Source: UBA10438 sp964432155
GTDB taxonomy: Bacteria; Bacteroidota; Ignavibacteria; Kapaibacteriales; Kapaibacteriaceae
Direction: 5' to 3'
Assembly (NCBI GenBank): GCA_964432155.1
Contig: CAYSMF010000023.1
Location: 1 to 19,696, forward strand
DNA: 19,696 bases
Of the stretch, positions 14,588 to 19,696 are shown one piece after another (position 1 is the first letter of the stretch; every line of letters begins with the position of its first letter). Made by a program: the position numbers and the translations under genes. The notes below the pieces were generated by a model that saw only the letters and a program-made list of their open reading frames with translations, ran no database searches and had not been told where the DNA came from.

Positions 14588-15927
14588 TCGCGTGCCGATG
14601 TAGTAAGCGCTGTCACCAATCCACGTGTGGCAAGCATGATGAAGCCAATCCCTAGGGTTGCGATTGCGGCTAGAGCATAAAACGCGCCCTCCTCGCCCCA
14701 TGAACTAGAACGCATCCGTCCGAGCATGTCGGGTCCGATGTGCCCACCAAGATTTGTGACCGAGTTAATCAGCGCAATGCCTGCAGCGGCAGCAGAGCCT
14801 CGCAAAAAGATGGGCGGAAGTGACCATAGTGGACCAGCGTAGGAGATCGAACCGCAGGTGATGATCGTGAGAGCGATGATCGAGCCGACAGGATTGCCAC
14901 GCATCTGTGCTAGCAGCAGCAAACCGATTACCGACGCTGCGAAGCATGCAGCAAGATGCCAGCGTCGCTCGCCAGATCGATCCGAGTGTCGCGCTACAAG
15001 CACCATACTGATACCTCCGAACACCCACGGAATCATCGTGAGCAACCCGGTTGTGAAGTAGTCGCCCCGATCGACGCCCATCTCGTGCACGATCGTTGGC
15101 ATCCAGAAGCTCACTGCATACAGCACGATGATGCCAGATAGATTCGTGAAACTGATGAACCACAGCCGAGGATTCGTGAACGCAGCACGAATGCTGTGCG
15201 TGCTAACATGGTGCGATTCTGCATGTGAGCGTTTCACAGCGTCCTCAACATCCTTCCGCTGTGTATCAGATAACCACTTCGCATCCTTGGGTCCGTTCGG
15301 GAGCAAGAACCACACGACAATACCCATCACGACCGATGGAATTGCTTCGATCAGAAACAGCCACCGCCAGCCATGCCATCCCTGTGTTCCGTGGAGTCCT
15401 TCGAGGAGTGCTCCGGAGAGCGGAGCACCGATGATGCTCGACACCGCAATCGCAGTCATGAAGGTGGCAACAGTGCGCGCATGCATCTCACGTGGGAACC
15501 AGTAGGTGAGATATAGAATGATGCCAGGAAAGAAGCCTGCTTCGGCTAGACCAAGAAGAAAGCGAAGGGCATAGAGACTGAATTCATGATGGGGCAAGCC
15601 GAACATCTCGGGAAGAGGACCCCATGGGATCACATCCACGAAGGCGAAGGCACCCGAGATGATGCCCCACGTGACCATGATGCGTGCGATCCATACCCGT
15701 GCGCCAAACCGCTCGAGCATCAGATTGCTCGGCACCTCGAAGAGAAAGTATCCAATGAAGAAGATGCCCGCGCCAAAGCCGTAGACAATGTCGGAGTATC
15801 CCAACTCTGCCGACATCTGAAGCTTTGCAAAGCCAATGTTCACGCGGTCAAGAAACGACACGACGTAGCTGAGAAACAGTACCGGCATTATCCGGCGTAT
15901 GACGATACGGTATACGTCGCTCGACAT
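14584..15927 (-). CDS. MFS transporter, anion:cation symporter (ACS) type
   Basis: A 447-residue inner-membrane transporter with about 12 membrane segments. The first segment carries SFLDRVNIGFAKLQMSAELG (24-43), followed by GYFLFEVPSNLMLERFGAR (59-77), RFLLGLAEAGFFPGIILYLT (122-141) and GWRWLFLIEAIPSVVMG (186-202). These are the typical blocks of the ACS/phthalate-permease group, which take up organic anions (tartrate, hydroxyphenylacetate, phthalate, hexuronates) with protons or sodium. The exact substrate cannot be read. The start ATG at 15927 follows AAGGGGGA (15938-15931) by 3 bases. It lies 25 bases downstream of the IgGFc-like gene and overlaps the DUF6512-like gene by 4. No catabolic enzyme is nearby to indicate a substrate. 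Confidence 0.9.
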   Translation of the reverse strand: MSSDVYRIVIRRIMPVLFLSYVVSFLDRVNIGFAKLQMSAELGYSDIVYGFGAGIFFIGYFLFEVPSNLMLERFGARVWIARIMVTWGIISGAFAFVDVIPWGPLPEMFGLPHHEFSLYALRFLLGLAEAGFFPGIILYLTYWFPREMHARTVATFMTAIAVSSIIGAPLSGALLEGLHGTQGWHGWRWLFLIEAIPSVVMGIVVWFLLPNGPKDAKWLSDTQRKDVEDAVKRSHAESHHVSTHSIRAAFTNPRLWFISFTNLSGIIVLYAVSFWMPTIVHEMGVDRGDYFTTGLLTMIPWVFGGISMVLVARHSDRSGERRWHLAACFAASVIGLLLLAQMRGNPVGSIIALTIITCGSISYAGPLWSLPPIFLRGSAAAAGIALINSVTNLGGHIGPDMLGRMRSSSWGEEGAFYALAAIATLGIGFIMLATRGLVTALTTSARE

Positions 15928-15952
15928 TCATCCCCCTTGAAAACACAACTGT

Positions 15953-17908
15953 CTATTGCTTGACGAACACGCAGTGCACCGTATGTCCCTCAACGCGATA
16001 CACGCCTGGTGCAAGATCCGAAAGTTCGATGCGAAGCATCGATGCATCGGTAGCCTGCACTTCACGGACACATGTTCCGATGTGCGACCACACACGATAC
16101 GTGCCGGTGAGCGCCGTAATGCCAGCACCCTTGATAAGTACATAATCCGTCGCCGGATTTGGTGCAATGAGTAGATCTGCGCTTGCATCTGCTACGTCCA
16201 CCGTTCCGTCGAGCGAAAACGCGCCACGACGATAGATGCCATTTGAGGCCACTGTGCGGACAATACCCGTCACGCGGACATTGGGTTGTGAGCGTCGCAC
16301 GATAAATCCCTGCGAACGTTCCTCGATCACACATCCATCACACTGCTCAAAGTAGGTCATCGCTGTTGTAAGACACGACGTATCCGAAGAAACGCCGTAG
16401 GTTATCGTAACACTGTCGATCTGCTGATCAATGCTGAGCATTGGCTCGGCCCAGTTACAATCCAACAACAGATTGATACCCGCAACGGCTCCATACACCT
16501 TGCCAGTACTAAGTCCGTCGACAGATCCATATGACCAAGCAACAAAGCGTGCGTTCGGGTCTGTAGAAGTAATCCGATGCTCACCGGGAAGAAGAGGTCC
16601 ATCAAATGACGTTGTTAGACTGTTCTCAAGCGTATGCTTGCGTAGGACTGATGTGATGGGACGACCATTGATCTGAATACTAGCAACATCGCGTTCATAG
16701 GTAATGAGCGACAGGAAGTTCGCCGTCTCTGATGGAGCGACAACGATTGCGCGATTGACCCACTGCGACCAAGATGGAACAATCTGCAGTTGTGGCATGC
16801 CTACATCGGTTGACGGATCGTCCAGCGGTTGCGTCGACTGCCATGTGATGTAGGCATAGGACTTGCCATACTGTGCGCAGAGTACAGGAGCTGATGCGTA
16901 CCAAGAAGTTGTCAGCTCTGTTCGCTTTGCATACCACGATTCACCAGCATTCAGCGTAACATCCTCAACCGGTGTTGAAGGTGAAGATTTCCCACGTATC
17001 CATGTATTGTCTTCAAGCGCGATAAAGCGAATCACATCCCCACGATCATCCTCAACATCAATCAGCGATAGATCTCGTCCGCGCAGACGTGTTGGCGTAT
17101 ACAAGATTGGACTCGTGAAAAAGCTCTGGCCAGCATATTTCGTCGGGAGCATGGCATCGTGCAGATTGCCACGACCCCGTGTCGCCGCGCGCTCGTAGTT
17201 GCCAGACTTCGGCATGCTGTTTGGATGACGCAGCACTGCTGCCTTCTCATGTCCGCTTACGACCGCAACTGGATGAGTACTCTCTACGACACACGATCCG
17301 GTGTAGTCTGTTGAATCATTCCGCGAGCGTCCAACCTCTTGCTCGAACTGTACATACCACTGCTCACCTGCATTGAGGGTCGTATCGCGTTTGCCCGCGG
17401 GAAGTGACAGCGTCACTCGAGTGTTGTCAACATCAGCAACAATGGAAATCGCAGAGGTGGTGACGGTTGGCACTTCACTTGCGAGACCATACTCGTCCTG
17501 CCACCAGAGGAACGGACGATACGATGTGCCCCATGCATAGCTCGGAAGATGTCGAGCTGCCTCTCCATGTCCGAACCCGTCTTGCATCGTCAGCACACCA
17601 AACGGCTGCGTGCCCCGTAACTCAACAGGCTCTGTTGAGCTGATCGAGATTTCGACGCTTCCACCTGCTGGAACAATCACCGACGTTCCGTTGAACATCA
17701 CTCGCGAGCCAGATGCCGATGTAAGAATGCATCGCTGCGTGGATGCGAACGGAGTTTCTCCCGGGGCGATCCGAGGACGTATCGTCGTGATACGATAGCG
17801 GAGGCCTTCATCTAAGACCATCCGCCCGAGGGTGTCAACTTGAGCATTGCCTGCACCTGTGCAGATGAGGAACAGCAACACGCTGATCCCAAGGGCGAAC
17901 GGACGCAT
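15953..17908 (-). CDS. IgGFc-binding-like secreted protein with T9SS sorting domain
   Basis: A 651-residue secreted protein. The signal peptide runs to about residue 22 (LLFLICTGAGNA before QVD). The central part resembles the N-terminal domain of IgGFc-binding/FCGBP-type proteins found in many bacterial surface proteins: HPVAVVSGHEKAAV (212-225), DAMLPTKYAGQSFFTSP (251-267), a second VTLNAGESWY (317-326) echoing TTLNAGEQWY (176-185), and SAPVLCAQYG. The C-terminus, LLIAPNPATDYVLIKG (579-594) to LAPGVYRVEGHTVHCVFVKQ, is a T9SS type-A sorting domain, so surface attachment or release is expected. A ligand cannot be named, and immunoglobulin binding should not be assumed. The start ATG at 17908 has AAGGAG six bases upstream; the frame is open to 17968, but the longer N-terminus is not signal-like. 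It is divergent from the cystatin-like gene. Confidence 0.82.
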   Translation of the reverse strand: MRPFALGISVLLFLICTGAGNAQVDTLGRMVLDEGLRYRITTIRPRIAPGETPFASTQRCILTSASGSRVMFNGTSVIVPAGGSVEISISSTEPVELRGTQPFGVLTMQDGFGHGEAARHLPSYAWGTSYRPFLWWQDEYGLASEVPTVTTSAISIVADVDNTRVTLSLPAGKRDTTLNAGEQWYVQFEQEVGRSRNDSTDYTGSCVVESTHPVAVVSGHEKAAVLRHPNSMPKSGNYERAATRGRGNLHDAMLPTKYAGQSFFTSPILYTPTRLRGRDLSLIDVEDDRGDVIRFIALEDNTWIRGKSSPSTPVEDVTLNAGESWYAKRTELTTSWYASAPVLCAQYGKSYAYITWQSTQPLDDPSTDVGMPQLQIVPSWSQWVNRAIVVAPSETANFLSLITYERDVASIQINGRPITSVLRKHTLENSLTTSFDGPLLPGEHRITSTDPNARFVAWSYGSVDGLSTGKVYGAVAGINLLLDCNWAEPMLSIDQQIDSVTITYGVSSDTSCLTTAMTYFEQCDGCVIEERSQGFIVRRSQPNVRVTGIVRTVASNGIYRRGAFSLDGTVDVADASADLLIAPNPATDYVLIKGAGITALTGTYRVWSHIGTCVREVQATDASMLRIELSDLAPGVYRVEGHTVHCVFVKQ

Positions 17909-17914
17909 GATAGT

Positions 17915-17920
17915 CTCCTT
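17915..17920 (-). promoter_or_regulatory. Strong ribosome binding site AAGGAG
   Basis: On the minus strand AAGGAG lies 6 bases before the ATG at 17908. It decides between that start and the longer frame beginning at 17968. Strong Shine-Dalgarno sites are uncommon in this window. Confidence 0.8.
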
Positions 17921-17953
17921 GCGAACAGATGTAAGATAGGAGAATTTTCGCAG

Positions 17954-17961
17954 TAGGTTTG
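17954..17961 (+). promoter_or_regulatory. Bacteroidota-type -7 element (TAGGTTTG) for the cystatin-like gene
   Basis: TAGGTTTG fits the TAnnTTTG consensus exactly, 21 bases before the ATG at 17983. Transcription would start near 17967, giving a very short leader. There is no TTTG at the expected -33 spacing. Together with the mbnP site it suggests the host uses the Bacteroidota-type promoter. Confidence 0.4.
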
Positions 17962-17982
17962 CTGACATTCACCACTCCATGA

Positions 17983-18357
17983 ATGCGTATGAAACCACTC
18001 ACGCTCGTTCTCGTTACGGCCGCACTATTAATCGTCGTTGGTTGTAAGTCTTCTGCACCCGAACAACCGAACTACAAACCAGTAGGCTCATACAATGCTG
18101 CGCCAACAGATGACGATGTGCGCGCTGCAGCTGATGCAGCAGTGCGTGCAGCATTCCCCGATGGGAAGGCAGAACTCGTCCGCATTGACAAAGCAGAACG
18201 TCAGGTCGTTGCTGGCTTGAACTATCGGATGACGATGGTTGTGCGGCATAACGGCGAGGAACGTACCTATGCGACCGTCGTATGGCGGAAGCTCGACGGA
18301 ACTCACGACGTTGCATCGTGGAGCGAGGTTCGCCCCCTGAAAAAATCTGACGATTAA
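17983..18357 (+). CDS. Cystatin-like lipoprotein
   Basis: A 124-residue lipoprotein (122 if the second ATG at 17989 is used). The signal peptide ends in the lipobox IVVGC (Cys21, then KSS). The mature domain has the layout of a cystatin: PVGSYNAAPTDDDVRAAADA (33-52) resembles the N-terminal Gly segment and first helix. ERQVVAGLNYRMTMVV (72-87) contains the QxVxG inhibitory hairpin, and a later VASWSEVRP (110-118) provides a Trp near the second hairpin position. Cystatins inhibit papain-like (C1) cysteine proteases by inserting these loops into the active site. Inhibitory activity is inferred from the motif; many bacterial relatives are untested. No Cys besides the lipid anchor, so it would be a single-domain, disulfide-free form. 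It stands alone, divergent from the IgGFc-like gene (74 bases between) and convergent with the next lipoprotein. Confidence 0.8.
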   Translation: MRMKPLTLVLVTAALLIVVGCKSSAPEQPNYKPVGSYNAAPTDDDVRAAADAAVRAAFPDGKAELVRIDKAERQVVAGLNYRMTMVVRHNGEERTYATVVWRKLDGTHDVASWSEVRPLKKSDD

Positions 18358-18367
18358 GGGGCGAGCA

Positions 18368-18805
18368 TTACCGCCCGATAAAACGTCCTTCGATGCGGCC
18401 CGTAGCTGCTGTCGACTGGACCCTGATGGTGCCAATTGCACCTTGGATCTGACCTGTAACGTTCCAGGTTGTTGAGTCTGTTGTGAACGTATGTTGCCAC
18501 AGCGTCTCTTCATTCTTCATCGCAGAAACCGTCACGCTGCCGGATGTAAGCCCCTTGACACTTGTCATCGTGACATCATGAAGCGTCTTCGATGGCCTCA
18601 GCATGTACACGGTGTATGAACGCTGATATGTACTGTTGCCCTTCCAGATGTCGATCGATACGGTATCGTCGCGTTGCATCACATTCGTTGTGTCTGCACC
18701 GGTGACGCCGTTGTCGGGATTTGGATCCACAGGCGTGGTGTCAGTGGACGATGTACATGCAGCCAGCAACATTGCTGCGAACAGGGAGAGGGCGTAGTAC
18801 TTCAT
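18368..18805 (-). CDS. Small lipoprotein of unknown function
   Basis: A 145-residue protein starting MKYYALSLFAAMLLAAC, with lipobox LAAC and Cys17. A Thr/Pro/Asp-rich linker (TSSTDTTPVDPNPDN, 18-32) follows, then a beta-rich domain with many Thr and Ser residues. No family recognised. The frame continues upstream to 18877, but only the ATG at 18805 gives a signal peptide, and the extension would cross the divergent DUF3050 start. It is convergent with the cystatin-like gene, with 10 bases between stops. A 10-base palindrome GCAATATTGC (18809-18818) lies just upstream of the ATG and is probably chance. Confidence 0.75.
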   Translation of the reverse strand: MKYYALSLFAAMLLAACTSSTDTTPVDPNPDNGVTGADTTNVMQRDDTVSIDIWKGNSTYQRSYTVYMLRPSKTLHDVTMTSVKGLTSGSVTVSAMKNEETLWQHTFTTDSTTWNVTGQIQGAIGTIRVQSTAATGRIEGRFIGR

Positions 18806-18860
18806 GGCGCAATATTGCACGTTTCGTGAACTCCGCAAACGACGGGATTGTTGAGGCGAC

Positions 18861-19622
18861 ATGGCAAACCACAGCATCCTTGAATCGACCGCAGCTCTTC
18901 GTGAGCAGCTTGAACATCACCCCATGTATACGCGTCTGACCACGGCCACGGCCTTGGCAACGTTCATGGAGCATCATGTGTGGGCGGTGTGGGACTTTAT
19001 GTCGCTGCTCAAAGCCCTCCAACGTCACCTTACCTGCGTCGAGCTGCCGTGGATTCCCACGGGTGATCCAGAAACACGGTTTCTCATCAACGAGATCGTA
19101 GTCGGCGAGGAGAGCGATGTTGACCGTAACGGCACACGGATGAGTCACTTCGAAATGTACCGAGCAGCAATGAAGGGGCTTGGAGCATCCACAACTGCCA
19201 TCGACCGCTTCATTGCCGATCTGCAACGTGGGACGCCGTGGCGCGAGGCGCTACCTGCCTCTGGTGCGCCGCCTGCGTGTGTGGCCTTTGTGCAGGGAAC
19301 AATGAGCGTCATCGAGCGTGGTAAGCCGCACGAGATTGCCAGTGTGTTTACGTACGGACGTGAAGATGTGATCCCAACGATGTTCCTAGGCATGCTTGAT
19401 CACGTCGCTCAGGGCGGTCAGCAGGTCGATGTCGAGGATCTCCGGTATTACCTGCAGCGCCATATCGACGTGGATGGTGATCACCACGGCCCGCTTGCAA
19501 TCCGCATGGTGGAACTCCTCTGTGGCGACGATCCCGAGCGCCTTGAAGAGGCTCGTGTGGTAGCACATCATGCGTTGCAATGGCGCCTTGATCTTTGGAA
19601 TGCAATCGCATCGGTGACGTGA
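18861..19622 (+). CDS. DUF3050 family protein (haem-oxygenase-like fold, putative metal-dependent)
   Basis: A 253-residue soluble, mostly helical protein. The N-terminal part has the DUF3050 signature: FMEHHVWAVWDFMSLLKALQ (35-54), LPWIPTGDPETRFLINEIV (62-80) and VGEESD (81-86). The C-terminal YYLQRHIDVDGDHHGP (196-211) places His201, Asp205 and His208 in an H-x3-D-x2-H pattern. That is the pattern of the third metal helix in haem-oxygenase-like di-metal oxidases (for example CADD: His174, Asp178, His181). DUF3050 has no established reaction that I can state, so oxidase activity is inference. GAGG at 18853-18856 precedes the ATG. The gene is divergent from the small lipoprotein (55 bases between) and 43 bases before the next gene, which may share its transcript. 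Confidence 0.85.
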   Translation: MANHSILESTAALREQLEHHPMYTRLTTATALATFMEHHVWAVWDFMSLLKALQRHLTCVELPWIPTGDPETRFLINEIVVGEESDVDRNGTRMSHFEMYRAAMKGLGASTTAIDRFIADLQRGTPWREALPASGAPPACVAFVQGTMSVIERGKPHEIASVFTYGREDVIPTMFLGMLDHVAQGGQQVDVEDLRYYLQRHIDVDGDHHGPLAIRMVELLCGDDPERLEEARVVAHHALQWRLDLWNAIASVT

Positions 19623-19665
19623 CCTTGGTCACACGCGTTCGATTGCGTGCGATGTAGATTCGCAC

Positions 19666-19696
19666 ATGAGCAATCCATGGGATGAGCGGTACGCAT
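19666..19696 (+). CDS. Probable SAM-dependent methyltransferase, first 10 codons only
   Basis: The ATG at 19666 opens a frame MSNPWDERYA that runs off the right edge. W-D-E/x-R-Y near the N-terminus is the usual opening of class I SAM-dependent methyltransferases of the TehB/thiopurine-methyltransferase-like type. The motif is short, so this is a suggestion only. It follows the DUF3050 stop by 43 bases. Confidence 0.5.
   Translation, partial: MSNPWDERYA

Noticed and set aside
14588..14701. Upstream extension of the DUF6512-like frame
   Set aside because: It lies inside the MFS gene, is Arg/Cys/His-rich, and the ATGA overlap start at 14587 fits the family N-terminus.
18359..18376. Hairpin GGGCG-N8-CGCCC between the cystatin-like and small lipoprotein stops
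   Set aside because: The stem is only 5-6 bases, and the nearest T tract is too far away on the minus strand and absent on the plus strand, so a terminator is not supported.
18809..18818. Perfect 10-base palindrome GCAATATTGC upstream of the small lipoprotein
   Set aside because: About one such palindrome is expected per kilobase by chance, and there is no second copy to support an operator.
1..19696. Search for CRISPR arrays, insertion sequences, phage or toxin-antitoxin genes and tRNAs
   Set aside because: No spaced direct repeats, terminal inverted repeats, transposase or integrase motifs, or tRNA-like cloverleaf were seen; all space is explained by ordinary chromosomal genes.

Overview
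The window looks like chromosomal DNA from a Gram-negative member of the Bacteroidota/Chlorobiota superphylum. Supporting evidence: a SusC/SusD-type TonB receptor and lipoprotein pair, two proteins ending in type IX secretion (T9SS) type-A-like sorting domains, several lipoproteins with clear lipoboxes, few strong Shine-Dalgarno sites, and TAnnTTTG promoter -7 elements. A moderate-GC lineage such as Kapabacteria/Ignavibacteria would fit, but that placement is inference. There are no tRNA or rRNA genes, CRISPR arrays, insertion sequences or phage genes.

Layout. (1) 1-1603: the 5' end of a phosphoribosyltransferase-like gene runs off the left edge on the minus strand, divergent from an HSL-type alpha/beta hydrolase overlapping a small CoA-binding protein. 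(2) 9042-1608, minus strand: seven consecutive, tightly packed genes. They are mbnP and mbnH (the 'metallo-mystery pair', a copper-associated partner and its di-haem MauG-like enzyme), a very glycine-rich T9SS-type surface protein, a porin-2-like outer-membrane barrel, a conserved lipoprotein, lycopene cyclase (crtY) and Brp/Blh beta-carotene dioxygenase (blh). The last two convert lycopene to beta-carotene and then retinal, so a rhodopsin is expected elsewhere in the genome. (3) 9043-9333: a divergent control region. (4) 9334-13903, plus strand: a SusC/SusD pair with no neighbouring glycan-degrading enzyme, closed by a strong hairpin terminator. (5) 17908-14027, minus strand: an IgGFc-binding-like T9SS surface protein, an MFS transporter of the anion:cation symporter type, and a DUF6512-like membrane protein. 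(6) 17983-19696: a cystatin-like lipoprotein (QVVAG motif), a small unknown lipoprotein, a DUF3050 protein with a haem-oxygenase-like metal motif, and the first 10 codons of a probable methyltransferase.

The most interesting unit is the mbnP-mbnH-glycine-rich protein-barrel operon facing a SusC/SusD pair. The parts (TonB-dependent import, a periplasmic oxidised copper-site protein and its di-haem enzyme, a secreted surface protein, a barrel) resemble a metal or cofactor handling locus at the outer membrane. That combined role is a hypothesis. Other points of note are the glycine-rich gene's missing canonical start codon with an ATC candidate, a hexanucleotide repeat inside its poly-glycine coding region, and the bacterial cystatin-like lipoprotein next to a surface protein.
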